A DNA stretch of 64,000 bases from Cellulomonas sp. P24 (GCF_024704385.1 NZ_JAJDFX010000002.1:3596001-3660000), one strand, 5' to 3'; counted from the first letter of the stretch, positions 38,617 to 48,320 are shown. Made by a program: numbers and translations. The notes: generated from the sequence alone by a model not told the origin.

Positions 38617-40472
38617 ACGTCGGGAGCCGGTCGGGCGGGTCGGACGCACCGGTCGCCCACCTTCTCGACGAGCCGCACCACGACGGCTCCGAGGTCTACG
38701 TGCCGCAGCGCACGCCGCGGCTCGGCGAGGTCGTCCCGGTGCGGTTCCGGGTGCCGGCGTCGTGCGCCGAGCGCGCGGTGTGGGTGCGCACGGTGCGCGA
38801 CGCCGAGCCGCGCATGGTGCCCGCGCGGCTCGACTCGCGGGACGAGCACGAGCGCTGGTACGTCGCCGAGGTGCCGGTGCACAACCCCGTCACCTCGTAC
38901 CGGGCACTGCTCGACGAGCCGGGCGGGTACCGCTGGCTCAACGGACGAGGTCTGCACGCGCGCGACATCACGGACGCGGCGGACTTCCGGCTCACCGTCC
39001 ACCCGCCTGCGCCGGCGTGGCTGAACGACGCGATCGTCTACCAGATCTTCCCGGACCGGTTCTCGCGCTCGGGCGCCCGGCACGACGCGCCGGAGTGGGC
39101 GGTCCCGACGCCGTGGGACGAGGCACCGGCAGCGCACGGGCGCTCGACGGCCGTGCAGTACTACGGCGGGGACCTGCCAGGGATCGAGCAGCGGCTGGAC
39201 CACCTCGAGCGCCTCGGCGTCGACACGATCTACCTGACCCCGATCTTCCCGGCACGCTCGGTGCACCGGTACGACGCGTCGACGTTCGACTCGGTCGACC
39301 CGCTGCTCGGCGGGGACGACGCCCTCGCGTCGCTCAGCGCGGCGGTGCACGCACGCCGGATGCGGCTGATCGGCGACATCACGACCAACCACACGGGCGC
39401 CGGTCACGAGTGGTTCTCGCGCGCCCTCGCCGACCCGACGAGCGAGGAGGCGTCCTACTACTACTGGCAGGAGGCCGAGCCGGGCTACGTCGGCTGGTAC
39501 GACATCCCGAGCCTGCCGAAGCTCAACTACCGGGCGCCGTCGCTGCGCCGGCGGATGATCGACGGGCCCGGTTCGGTGATCGGGCGGTTCCTCCGTGAGC
39601 CGTTCTCGCTCGACGGCTGGCGCGTCGACGTCGCGAACATGACGGGGCGGTACGCCGCGGACGACTTCACGCATGCGATCGCCCGCACGATCCGGCAGAC
39701 GATGGGTGCGATCAACCCGGACGCGGTCCTCGTCTCCGAGCACTTCCACGACGCCGGGCCGGACCTGGCCGGCGACGGGTGGAACGCCAACATGAACTAC
39801 GCGGCGTTCACCCGTCCGCTGTGGACGTGGCTCGTCGACCCGGGCACCCCGCTGGACTTCCTCGGGATCCCCACGCAGATCCCGCGCCGGGACGGGGCGG
39901 CCATGGTCGACACGATGCGCGAGTTCGGCGCCACCGTCCCGTGGCAGGTCACGGCGCACCAGTGGAACATGCTCGGGTCGCACGACACCCCGCGGATCAG
40001 GACCGTCGTCGGCGACCCCGCACTGGTCGAGGTCGCGGCCGGTCTGCTGTTCACGGTCCCGGGCACGCCGGTGCTGTTCGCCGGGGACGAGATCGGCGTC
40101 GAGGGCACGACGGGTGAGGGCGGGCGTGTCCCCATGCCGTGGGGGCACCCGGAAAGCTGGGACACCCGGACCTTCGAGGCCTACCGCGCGCTGATCCGGC
40201 TACGACGCTCGACCCGCGCCCTGCGCGAGGGAGGCATGCGCTGGGCCGTCGTCGCGGCCGACGCGGTCGCGTTCCTCCGCGAGACGCACGACGAGCGTGT
40301 GCTCGTGGTCGCGGCGCGGGGACCGTGGCCCGGTGCGGAGATCCCGCGGCACCTGCTCTCCCCCGACGCGGCCCCCGAGAACCTGTACGGCGGTGCGGAC
40401 CTCACGGTCGGCGCCACCACGCTGAGGATTCCGGGCGACGGTCCGGGCGTCCAGGTCTGGCGGCTCGCCTGA
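38613..40472 (+). CDS. GH13 maltodextrin hydrolase (neopullulanase/maltogenic amylase type)
   Basis: Protein of 619 residues from GTG 38613, overlapping the malG stop. The N-terminal ~125 residues form a beta-sandwich domain like those of cyclomaltodextrinases; the barrel starts AWLNDAIVYQIFPDRFSRSG. The catalytic set is GWRVDVANM (nucleophile), LVSEHFHDA (acid/base) and LGSHDTPRI. With no signal peptide it acts inside on imported maltodextrins or cyclodextrins, complementing the divergent alpha-glucosidase. It is the last gene of the mal operon. Confidence 0.92.
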   Translation: MNVGSRSGGSDAPVAHLLDEPHHDGSEVYVPQRTPRLGEVVPVRFRVPASCAERAVWVRTVRDAEPRMVPARLDSRDEHERWYVAEVPVHNPVTSYRALLDEPGGYRWLNGRGLHARDITDAADFRLTVHPPAPAWLNDAIVYQIFPDRFSRSGARHDAPEWAVPTPWDEAPAAHGRSTAVQYYGGDLPGIEQRLDHLERLGVDTIYLTPIFPARSVHRYDASTFDSVDPLLGGDDALASLSAAVHARRMRLIGDITTNHTGAGHEWFSRALADPTSEEASYYYWQEAEPGYVGWYDIPSLPKLNYRAPSLRRRMIDGPGSVIGRFLREPFSLDGWRVDVANMTGRYAADDFTHAIARTIRQTMGAINPDAVLVSEHFHDAGPDLAGDGWNANMNYAAFTRPLWTWLVDPGTPLDFLGIPTQIPRRDGAAMVDTMREFGATVPWQVTAHQWNMLGSHDTPRIRTVVGDPALVEVAAGLLFTVPGTPVLFAGDEIGVEGTTGEGGRVPMPWGHPESWDTRTFEAYRALIRLRRSTRALREGGMRWAVVAADAVAFLRETHDERVLVVAARGPWPGAEIPRHLLSPDAAPENLYGGADLTVGATTLRIPGDGPGVQVWRLA

Positions 40473-40502
40473 CCCGACGTCGGAGTGGGGCGTCGGAGCA
40501 AC

Positions 40503-40508
40503 TAGGGT
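40503..40508 (+). promoter_or_regulatory. -10 box of a probable leaderless promoter for dgt
   Basis: TAGGGT, with 7 bases (40509-40515) before the GTG start at 40516. No ribosome binding site is visible. Transcription from about 7 bases after the -10 would begin on the start codon. Confidence 0.5.
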
Positions 40509-40515
40509 TCGAGAC

Positions 40516-41799
40516 GTGCTGAACGAACCGGGAGACGGTCGGGCGGACGGGTACCTGGCGGTCGATCGCGAACGGTGGGTCACCGAGGCGCCCAAGTCGC
40601 GCGCGCGCACACCGTTCGAGCGGGACCGTGCCCGCATCGTCCACTCGTCGGCGCTGCGCCGGCTGGGCGCGAAGACGCAGGTCCTCGGCCCGTCCACCGA
40701 CGACTTCGTACGGACCCGGCTGACGCACACCCTCGAGGTCGCCCAGGTGGGCCGGGAGATCGGCAAGGCGCTCGGCTGCGACCCGGACGTCGTCGACACC
40801 GCGTGCCTGGCGCACGACCTCGGGCACCCGCCGTTCGGGCACAACGGTGAACGTGCGCTCGCGGCGATGGCCGGCGGCATCGGAGGTTTCGAGGGCAACG
40901 CCCAGACCCTCCGGCTGCTCACCCGGCTCGAGCCCAAGATCGTGGACGGCGACGGTCGGGCGGCAGGCCTCAACCTCACGCGGGCGAGCCTCGACGCGTC
41001 GGTCAAGTACCCGTGGCGCCACGGCGCGGGTCCGGTCTCGCCGGAGGGCAGGCGGACCCCGAAGTTCGGGGTGTACGACGACGACAGCCCGGTGTTCGCC
41101 TGGCTGCGCGAGGGCGCGCCGGACGGGAGGCAGTGCCTCGAGGCGCAGGTCATGGACCTCGCGGACGACATCTCCTACTCGGTCCATGACGTCGAGGACG
41201 CCGTCGTGGGCGGGAAGTTCGACCTCGCGGTGCTCACGCAGGACGACGAGCGCGCGCGGATGGTCGGCGCGGTCCACGAGTGGTACGGGACCGCGGTCGG
41301 TGCCGATGCCCTCCTCGCCGCGGCCGACCGGCTCAACGAGGCCCGGCTGTGGGTGCACGGCTTCGACGGGTCCCGGCGCGCGCTCGCGGCGCTCAAGGAC
41401 GCGACGAGCCAGCTCATCGGTCGGTTCGCGGGGTCGGCGCAGGCCGCGACCCGCTCCGCGTACGGCGAGGGTCCGCTCACCCGGTACGCCGCCAGCCTGA
41501 TCGTCCCCACCGAGACCGTGGCGGAGATCCTCGTCCTCAAAGGGCTGGCGGTCGCGTACGTCATGGCTCCGCGCGAGCACGAGCCGCTGTACCAGCGCCA
41601 GCGCGAGGTCCTCGCGGATCTCGTGACGGTCCTCAGCGACCGGGCGCCGCTCGCTCTCGAGCCGCCGTTCGCCGCGGACTGGGCCGTCGCGCCGGACGAC
41701 GCGGCCCGGCTGCGCGTCGTGATCGACCAGGTCGCCTCGCTCACGGACGTGAGCGCCGGTGCGTGGCACGCGAACCTGGTCAAGCCGCCGCGGCGGTGA
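40516..41799 (+). CDS. dgt: Deoxyguanosinetriphosphate triphosphohydrolase-like protein
   Basis: Protein of 427 residues from GTG 40516. HD-domain metal motifs: RTRLTHTLEVAQ near residue 72, ACLAHDLGHPPFGHNGE near 100 and DLADDISYSVHDVEDA near 218. The family cleaves dNTPs to nucleosides and triphosphate and trims dNTP pools. It is followed by dnaG, the usual actinobacterial order. Confidence 0.95.
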   Translation: MLNEPGDGRADGYLAVDRERWVTEAPKSRARTPFERDRARIVHSSALRRLGAKTQVLGPSTDDFVRTRLTHTLEVAQVGREIGKALGCDPDVVDTACLAHDLGHPPFGHNGERALAAMAGGIGGFEGNAQTLRLLTRLEPKIVDGDGRAAGLNLTRASLDASVKYPWRHGAGPVSPEGRRTPKFGVYDDDSPVFAWLREGAPDGRQCLEAQVMDLADDISYSVHDVEDAVVGGKFDLAVLTQDDERARMVGAVHEWYGTAVGADALLAAADRLNEARLWVHGFDGSRRALAALKDATSQLIGRFAGSAQAATRSAYGEGPLTRYAASLIVPTETVAEILVLKGLAVAYVMAPREHEPLYQRQREVLADLVTVLSDRAPLALEPPFAADWAVAPDDAARLRVVIDQVASLTDVSAGAWHANLVKPPRR

Positions 41800-41887
41800 T
41801 CCGCGGGCGGGAGTCGGTGATGCCAGGGCAGTGTCCGGGCGGTGCCGCATCGCCGCCGAGAGCGCCGATCGTGCGGCCGATCCCACC

Positions 41888-41893
41888 TAGACT
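41888..41893 (+). promoter_or_regulatory. -10 box of a probable leaderless promoter for dnaG
   Basis: TAGACT, followed by 6 bases and then the GTG at 41900. No Shine-Dalgarno sequence precedes the start, so dnaG mRNA is probably leaderless. Confidence 0.55.
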
Positions 41894-41899
41894 CGGCAC

Positions 41900-43900
41900 G
41901 TGGCAGGACGGATCCGGCGGGAGGACGTGCAGGCGGTCCGCGAGCGCGCCCCGATCGAGGAGATCGTCGGCGAGCACGTCACGCTGAAGTCCGCCGGCGT
42001 CGGCTCGATGAAGGGCCTGTGCCCGTTCCACGACGAGCGGTCGCCGTCGTTCCACGTCCGACCCCAGGTCGGTCTCTGGCACTGCTTCGGCTGCGGCGAG
42101 GGCGGCGACGTCATCTCGTTCCTGCAGAAGATCGACGGTCTCGGGTTCGCCGAGGCCGTCGAGTACCTGGCGGGTCGGATCGGCCTGACCCTCCGGTACG
42201 AGGAGGGCGGTGCGCCGCGCCCTGGTGAGGACGGCAGCAGGCGCCAGAGGCTGCTCGAGGCCCATCGAGTCGCCGCGGCGTACTTCGCCGAGCAGCTCCT
42301 GACGCCGGCCGGCGCGGCCGGGCGCGCGTTCCTGGCCGAGCGCGGGTTCGACCGCGGGGCGGCGGAGCAGTTCGGTGTCGGGTATGCGCCGCAGGGATGG
42401 GACTCGCTCCTTCGGCACCTGCGGGGGCGCGGCTTCACCGAGTCGGAGATCACCGAGACCGGCCTCATGAGCCAGGGCAGCAGGGGCGTCTACGACCGGT
42501 TCCGTGGGCGACTGGTCTGGCCGATCCGCGAGGTGACGGGGGACACCGTCGGGTTCGGTGCGCGTCGCCTGTTCGACGACGACCAGGGGCCGAAGTACCT
42601 CAACACCCCGGAGACGGCGCTCTACCACAAGGCGCAAGTGTTGTACGGCATCGACCTGGCCAAGCGGGAGATCGCCAAGGCCAAGCAGATCGTCGTCGTC
42701 GAGGGCTACACGGACGTCATGGCCGCGCACCTCTCCGGCGTGCCGACCGCGGTGGCGACCTGCGGCACGGCGTTCGGCCCGGACCACGCGCGGATCGTGC
42801 GTCGGCTCGTCGGGACCTCCGGCGCCGGTGCCGGCGTGCAGCTGTCCTCCGGCGCCTCGGTCGGGGGCGAGATCATCTTCCTGTTCGACGGGGACGCCGC
42901 CGGGCAGAAGGCCGCGATGCGCGCGTTCGGCGAGGACCAGGCGTTCTCCGCCCAGACCTTCGTGGCGGTCGAGCCGAACGGGATGGACCCGTGCGAGCTG
43001 CGCCAGGCCAAGGGGCCCGACGCGGTGGGGGCACTCGTCGCGAGCCGGCAGCCGCTGTTCGAGTTCGTCATCCGGACCGCGCTGACGAGCTACGACCTGG
43101 GCACCGCCGAGGGGCGCGTCAACGCGCTCCGGGCGGCTGCACCGGTGGTCGCCGGTATCCGGGACACGGCGCTGCGGCCTGAGTACGGGCGGATGCTCGC
43201 CGGGTGGCTCGGCATGGACGTGGAGGGCGTTCAGCGTGCGGTCGCGTCGGCCGGTCGCGCCGGGGCGGGTGCGGGGCGTGGCGACGGTGTCCCGCGTGGC
43301 GACGGTGCGGCGCGCGGTGACGGCGGGTCACGCGGTGACGGCGGCGCGCGCGCTCCGGGTGGGGCCCGTGGCGTTGCGTTCCCCGGCCAGCGGGGAGGCG
43401 CAACAGGAGAGGCCCATCTCGACCCGGTGGCGCGCGTCGAGCGGACTGCGCTCGAGGTCATGCTGCAGCTTCCGCAGCTCGTCCCGACGGAGGTCGACGC
43501 CCTCGAGATCGATGCGTGCGCGGTCCCGGCCTACCGTGCGGTGCACGAGGCGGTCATCGCCGCAGGCGGTCTGGCTGCCGCGCGCGCTCTGGTCGCGTCC
43601 ACGGGCTCCTCGAAGGCGTGGGTCGACGAGGTCCGCGAGGCGGCATCGGCGCCGATCGAGCCGCTCGTGACGGAGCTCGCCGTTGCGCCGCTGCCGGAGG
43701 ACCGTCCCGAGGCCCTCGCGCAGTACGTCCGGAGCATCGCCCTCAAGCTGGTCGACGTCGGGCTCACGCGACAGGTCGCCGACGCCAAGGGGAGGCTCCA
43801 GCGCATGGACGCCGACGCCGATCCGGTGGCGTACCAGGAGGCGTTCGCGACCCTGATCGCGCTCGAGGGACGTCGGCGGCAGCTCCGTACCGAGGGCTGA
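41900..43900 (+). CDS. dnaG: DNA primase
   Basis: Protein of 666 residues. The CHC2 zinc finger (CPFHDERSPSFHV...WHCFGCGEGGD) starts near residue 40. The TOPRIM core has VVVEGYTDVMAAHLSG and IIFLFDGDAAGQKA. A C-terminal helicase-binding domain is present. Between about residues 452 and 495 lies a linker of repeated RGDG units (GRGDGVPRGDGAARGDGGS), longer than usual. The enzyme makes RNA primers for replication with DnaB. Confidence 0.97.
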   Translation: MAGRIRREDVQAVRERAPIEEIVGEHVTLKSAGVGSMKGLCPFHDERSPSFHVRPQVGLWHCFGCGEGGDVISFLQKIDGLGFAEAVEYLAGRIGLTLRYEEGGAPRPGEDGSRRQRLLEAHRVAAAYFAEQLLTPAGAAGRAFLAERGFDRGAAEQFGVGYAPQGWDSLLRHLRGRGFTESEITETGLMSQGSRGVYDRFRGRLVWPIREVTGDTVGFGARRLFDDDQGPKYLNTPETALYHKAQVLYGIDLAKREIAKAKQIVVVEGYTDVMAAHLSGVPTAVATCGTAFGPDHARIVRRLVGTSGAGAGVQLSSGASVGGEIIFLFDGDAAGQKAAMRAFGEDQAFSAQTFVAVEPNGMDPCELRQAKGPDAVGALVASRQPLFEFVIRTALTSYDLGTAEGRVNALRAAAPVVAGIRDTALRPEYGRMLAGWLGMDVEGVQRAVASAGRAGAGAGRGDGVPRGDGAARGDGGSRGDGGARAPGGARGVAFPGQRGGATGEAHLDPVARVERTALEVMLQLPQLVPTEVDALEIDACAVPAYRAVHEAVIAAGGLAAARALVASTGSSKAWVDEVREAASAPIEPLVTELAVAPLPEDRPEALAQYVRSIALKLVDVGLTRQVADAKGRLQRMDADADPVAYQEAFATLIALEGRRRQLRTEG

Positions 43901-44010
43901 GGGTCGGGCGGCAGCCCGGTCGTCGCCGAGGGTGCGCGCCGAGGGGCGTGGTGCGTTGCGCGGCGACGTCTGCCCGTTCCGTTCTGCCGAGGGCGCGCTT
44001 CTCGTCAACG

Positions 44011-44024
44011 TCGAATCGCTTCGA
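44011..44024. promoter_or_regulatory. Upstream operator copy (TCGAA-4-TTCGA)
   Basis: TCGAATCGCTTCGA, a palindrome of two TCGAA half-sites around 4 bases. Its centre lies 66 bases upstream of the second copy at 44077-44090, a spacing compatible with looping between two LacI-type dimers. Confidence 0.6.
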
Positions 44025-44046
44025 TGCAGTGTTCATGGACAGGGTC

Positions 44047-44090
44047 TTGCAGATCGCCTGAATCGCGCCATATGCTTCGAACCGGTTCGA
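44047..44090 (+). promoter_or_regulatory. Promoter of the second sugar locus with operator on the start site
   Basis: -35 TTGCAG (44047-44052), 18-base spacer, -10 TATGCT (44071-44076), then the exact palindrome TCGAACCGGTTCGA (44077-44090) over the expected start of transcription. A repressor there would block RNA polymerase directly. The lacI GTG follows at 44109 behind GGAGG. Confidence 0.7.
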
Positions 44091-44108
44091 CGATGAGCGG
44101 AGGCTCCG

Positions 44109-45126
44109 GTGGTCAACATTGGCGATGTCGCCCGTGCTGCGGGCGTCTCCCGCAGCACGGCGTCCTATGCGCTGTCCGGGAAGAGAGCCATCTCGGCGGA
44201 GGTCCGCGATCGCGTGGACGAGGCGGTCAAGGCGCTCGGCTACATCCCCAACGCCGGTGCCCGCGCCCTCGCGACCTCGCAGACGATGGTCCTCGGTCTG
44301 CTCGCCCAGTTCTTCGACGACGAGTTCGCTCCCGCGATGCTCCAGTACATCCTGGGCGTCACGGACACGGCGCGAGAGCTCGGCTACGACATCCTTCTCG
44401 TCACCGAGGCCGACGGCGCTCATGCGCTTCGCCGCATCACGGAATCGCGCATGGTCGACGGCGTGGTGCTCCTCAACGTCGCGGAGAACGACGTGCGACT
44501 CCCCCGCGCTGCGCGAGGCGCCGCAGCCGGGTGCGCTGATCGGCCTCCCGGCGGACTGCGCCGGTCTCGACGTCTTCGACCTCGACTTCCCCGAAGCGGG
44601 ACGCATGATGGTCGACCACCTCCATGCCCTCGGTCACCGGGAGCTCGTGCTGATCTCGCAGCCCGAGCACGTGGTCTCTCGCGGCGGCGCGTACGTGTGG
44701 CGCCTGCGCGACGCCGCGCTCGAGCAGGCCCAGAAGCGCGGGATCGTGCTCCACGCCGTCTTCGGTGAGTCCCGCCAGCCGGCCGTCGGGCGGTCGGTGA
44801 ACGCCGTGCTCGACGCCCACCCGTCGGCGACCGGGCTGCTCGTGCACAACGAGGCCGTTGCGGCAGCGCTGCCGTCGATCCTGCATGAGCGAGGGTTGGT
44901 CGTCCCCACCGATCTCTCGGTGATCGGCCGCTACTCCGACGAGTTCGCCCGGATCTTCTCGCTTCCGTTCTCGTCGATCGAGAGTGCGCCGGACCGGCTC
45001 GGTCGGATGGCTGTCCGCCAGCTCGTGCGTCGCATCGGCCTGCCTGAGGGGCGCGACGAGCCCTACGTCGTCCGGTTCATCTCTCCCGAGCTCGTCGATC
45101 GCGGGAGCACAGCGCCGCCGCGCTGA
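44109..45126 (+). CDS. LacI-family regulator (frameshifted)
   Basis: Starts at GTG 44109 with GGAGG upstream. The helix-turn-helix NIGDVARAAGVSRSTASYALSG and hinge (IPNAGARALAT) are intact. The frame breaks at the C run near 44501-44505 (VRLP). It continues in the next frame as ALREAPQPGALIGLPADC to the end at 45126, and removing one C gives 339 codons. As read, only the DNA-binding domain and about a quarter of the sugar domain would be made. It is first in the operon and probably autoregulated through the two TCGAA palindromes. Confidence 0.88.
44501..44505 (+). other. Frameshift site in the second lacI gene (C run)
   Basis: Five C where the expected coding V-R-L-P-A-L needs four. The extra base shifts the frame into Arg-rich nonsense that stops at 44768. 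Confidence 0.75.
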
Positions 45127-45212
45127 CACGCGCGACGGAGAGCACGAGGTATCGCGCGGTCAGGAGCGGCGCGGTCGTCACGAAGGTCACCGATTCAAGG
45201 AGGAATACAGTG

Positions 45213-46475
45213 ATGCGACTGGTCAAGTCCGCCCGTGTGGCGGCGATGGTGGGTGTGCTGGCCCTTTCCGGGGGAGCGCTGGCCGCGTGCAGTTCCTCCG
45301 GGAGCGGCGGCAGCAGCACGTCGTCCGCCGCGGGCGGCACCTACACGTGGTGGGACCCGTACCCCCAGCACGACGCCTCCTCCGACTGGGCGAAGCGCGT
45401 CGACACCTGCGGCACCGCTGCGGGAGTCTCGATCAAGCGGACCGCGTACGACACCACGGCTCTGACCAACCAGGCTCTGCTCGCGGCGCAGCAAGGGACG
45501 TCGCCCGACATCATCCTGCTGGACAACCCCGCCGTCTCGACGCTCGCCTCGACCGGGATGCTCAACACCACCGAGAGCCTCGGGCTCGACACCTCGAACA
45601 TCGACCCGAACCTGCTCGCTGCCGGTGTGATGGACAACAAGACGTACGGCATCCCGATCGGTGCGAACACGCTCGCGCTGTACTACAACAAGACGATCCT
45701 CGATGAAGCAGGAGTGGACCCCGCCAGCATCAAGGACTGGGCTTCCCTGAACGCGGCGCTGGCCAAGGTGAAGGCCGCAGGCAAGAAGGGCATCACCTTC
45801 GCAGGGATCGGCACCGAGGAGGGGTCGTTCCAGTTCCTGCCGTGGTTCTGGGGTGCGGGGGCGAAGCTGACGAACCTCGACTCGAGCCAGGCGATCTCTG
45901 CGCTGTCCCTGTGGAGCGACTGGCTCAACAAGGGGTACGCACCGAACTCGGTGATCACCAACTCCCAGAACACGACCTGGGAAGAGTTCCTCACGGGGTC
46001 GTTCGCCTTCGGTGAGAACGGTACGTGGCAGGTCAACAGCGCCGCCAAGGCCAGCTTCCCGACGGGCGTCATCCAGATCCCGGCCGAGAACGGCGGCGCC
46101 GCGCCGGCTCCGACCGGAGGAGAGTTCCTCACGATCCCGGTCCAGAAGGACACCGCGCGCTACGCGACCACGAAGAAGATCGTCGAGTGCATGACCACGA
46201 CCGCTGGTCAGGTCAAGACGGCGACGACGTTCGCCTACTACATCCCGCCGACCGCCGCCGGCCAGGCGCAGCTGCTGGCCGAGGACCCGAGCCTCAAGCC
46301 GTGGGTCGAGGCGGTCAAGGCAGCCAAGGGTCGGACGAGCGACAACCTCGGGACCAAGTACCCGAAGATCTCCGAGGCGATGTGGACGGCCATCCAGAAG
46401 GCGTTGAGCGGCTCGCTCAGCCCCGCGGACGCCCTTGCCCAAGCACAGCAGGCCGCCGCGAAGGCGACGAGCTGA
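45213..46475 (+). CDS. ABC transporter sugar-binding lipoprotein
   Basis: Protein of 420 residues from ATG 45213 (GTG 45210 is an alternative); AAGGAGG precedes both. Lipoprotein signal ending GGALAAC. Family-1 solute-binding protein with TYTWWDPYPQHD at the mature N terminus and GTSPDIILLDNP near residue 100. It is encoded directly after the lacI regulator and before two permeases and two glycosidases, so the ligand is probably a plant cell-wall oligosaccharide. Confidence 0.9.
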   Translation: MRLVKSARVAAMVGVLALSGGALAACSSSGSGGSSTSSAAGGTYTWWDPYPQHDASSDWAKRVDTCGTAAGVSIKRTAYDTTALTNQALLAAQQGTSPDIILLDNPAVSTLASTGMLNTTESLGLDTSNIDPNLLAAGVMDNKTYGIPIGANTLALYYNKTILDEAGVDPASIKDWASLNAALAKVKAAGKKGITFAGIGTEEGSFQFLPWFWGAGAKLTNLDSSQAISALSLWSDWLNKGYAPNSVITNSQNTTWEEFLTGSFAFGENGTWQVNSAAKASFPTGVIQIPAENGGAAPAPTGGEFLTIPVQKDTARYATTKKIVECMTTTAGQVKTATTFAYYIPPTAAGQAQLLAEDPSLKPWVEAVKAAKGRTSDNLGTKYPKISEAMWTAIQKALSGSLSPADALAQAQQAAAKATS

Positions 46476-46518
46476 CGACCAGCTCGGAGCTGTGGTCGGG
46501 AAGGAGCAGGACACCCTC

Positions 46519-47505
46519 ATGAGAGCGACTCAGACACCCGATGTCGGGTCGCCGGGAACGCCCGGGCGGGAGGCGACGATCACGTCGTCTCCCGCCTCGG
46601 GAGCACGGCAGGCCGGTCGACGCATCCGTTCCACGCAGTGGGCGGCCCTTGCCTTCGCGGCACCGTTGCTCGTCTACCTGGTGGCGTTCTACGCGTACCC
46701 CCTGTACCGCAACTTCGACCTGAGCGTGCACGACTACACGATCCGCGCGTTCGTGCAGGGGAACGCCAGGTTCGTCGGCCTGTCCAACTACGCCGACATC
46801 ATCTCCTCGTCGACCTTCCTGCCGGCGTTGCGGAACACCGCGCTGTTCACGTTCGTCTCGATCGTGTTCCAGTACGGGATCGGCCTCGGGCTCGCCGTGT
46901 TCTTCCGGAACAACTTCCGACTCTCCGGGGTGCTGCGAGGGATGTTCCTCATCCCGTGGCTGCTCCCGCTGATCGTGTCCGCCTCGACATGGTCCTGGAT
47001 GCTCAACAGCGACAGCGGGATCGTGAACGCGTTCCTGCAGGCTTTCGGCATCGGTCAGATCAACTGGCTCACCTCACCGGGGATGGCGCTGGTCTCGGTC
47101 ATCATCGCCAACATCTGGCTGGGGATCCCGTTCAACCTCGTGATCCTCTACTCGGGGCTCCAGAACATCTCGCCGGACATCTACGAGGCCGCGTCCCTCG
47201 ACGGTGCGAGCGGGTGGAAGAGGTTCTGGCACATCACGTTCCCGCTGCTGCGCCCCGTGTCGGCGATCACCCTGCTGCTGGGCCTGATCTACACGCTCAA
47301 GGTGGTCGACGTGATCTGGATCATGACGAGGGGCGGACCAGGTGACGTCTCGACAACCCTCGCCATCTGGTCGTATCGCGAGGCATTCGGGACCGGTCAG
47401 CCTGCGTTCTCGCCGGCCTCCGCCATCGGCAACCTCCTGATCCTCATCGCCCTCGCCTTCGGGATCCTGTACCTCTATCTCCAGCGTCGACAGGAGGAGT
47501 CATGA
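46519..47505 (+). CDS. Sugar ABC transporter permease (MalF-like)
   Basis: Protein of 328 residues from ATG 46519 with AAGGAG about 12 bases upstream. After a 40-residue polar N terminus come six helices and the coupling loop IYEAASLDGASGWKRFWHITFPLL. Unlike the true malF above it lacks a large external loop. The stop overlaps the start of the next permease (ATGA). Confidence 0.92.
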   Translation: MRATQTPDVGSPGTPGREATITSSPASGARQAGRRIRSTQWAALAFAAPLLVYLVAFYAYPLYRNFDLSVHDYTIRAFVQGNARFVGLSNYADIISSSTFLPALRNTALFTFVSIVFQYGIGLGLAVFFRNNFRLSGVLRGMFLIPWLLPLIVSASTWSWMLNSDSGIVNAFLQAFGIGQINWLTSPGMALVSVIIANIWLGIPFNLVILYSGLQNISPDIYEAASLDGASGWKRFWHITFPLLRPVSAITLLLGLIYTLKVVDVIWIMTRGGPGDVSTTLAIWSYREAFGTGQPAFSPASAIGNLLILIALAFGILYLYLQRRQEES

Positions 47506-48320
47506 CCGCGCGGCCGAGGGCGTGGAAGACCGCACTCGGGGTGTTCTTCACCGCCGTGATGCTCTTCCCCGTGTACTGGATGGTCAACGTCTCGTTCACG
47601 CAGACCAAGGACATGCGGCTGGACCCCCCGCACTGGTTTCCCTGGAACCCGACGTTCGAGGGGTACCAGGCGGTGTTCCACCAGCAGCTGCCTGCGCTGG
47701 CGACGAGCCTGCTGATCGGGTTCGGCTCCGTCGTGCTGACGCTCGTCATCGCGGCTCCTGCCGGCTATGCCCTCGCGAAGCTGCGGTTGCGCGGGGCCAG
47801 GCCGCTGAACTTCCTCCTCCTCGTCGCGCAGATGATCCCGGCCGTCGTGATGGCCATGGGTTTCTACGCGATCTACCTCCGGCTCGGGTGGCTCGACACG
47901 ATCGTCGGGCTCATCGTGGCGGACTCCACCGTCGCCGTCCCGTTCGGCGTGCTGCTGTTCACCGCGTTCATGTCGGGTATCCCGGAGGAGCTGATCCAGG
48001 CGGCGAAGATCGACGGCGCGAGCACCTGGCGGACGTTCCGCTCGATCGTCCTTCCCGTCAGCCGCAACTCGATCGTCACGGTCTCGCTCTTCGCGTTCCT
48101 GTGGGCGTGGTCGGACTTCATCTTCGCCTCGACGCTGGATCGCAACGGCGAGATGATCCCGATCACCCTGGGTATCTACAAGTACATCGGGAACAACACG
48201 ACCGAGTGGAACTCGATCATGGCGGCGGCCGTCGTCGCTTCGATCCCGGCGTCGATCCTCCTCGTGCTCGCCCAGCGGTACGTCGCAGCCGGTGTCACCG
48301 CAGGGGCGATCAAGGACTGA
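47502..48320 (+). CDS. Sugar ABC transporter permease (MalG-like)
   Basis: Protein of 272 residues, six helices, coupling loop LIQAAKIDGASTWRTFRSIVLPVS and C terminus VAAGVTAGAIKD, all typical of CUT1 sugar permeases. It pairs with the preceding permease. No ATPase is encoded in the locus, as in the mal cluster, so the two importers may share one ATPase. The 94-base gap to the next gene (48321-48414) shows no promoter or hairpin I can support. Confidence 0.92.
   Translation: MTARPRAWKTALGVFFTAVMLFPVYWMVNVSFTQTKDMRLDPPHWFPWNPTFEGYQAVFHQQLPALATSLLIGFGSVVLTLVIAAPAGYALAKLRLRGARPLNFLLLVAQMIPAVVMAMGFYAIYLRLGWLDTIVGLIVADSTVAVPFGVLLFTAFMSGIPEELIQAAKIDGASTWRTFRSIVLPVSRNSIVTVSLFAFLWAWSDFIFASTLDRNGEMIPITLGIYKYIGNNTTEWNSIMAAAVVASIPASILLVLAQRYVAAGVTAGAIKD

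Noticed and set aside
44047-44053. TTGCAGA before the second lacI as a maltose-regulator site
   Set aside because: Only one half-site is present and it fits as a -35 hexamer; the strong palindromes here are of the different TCGAA type.
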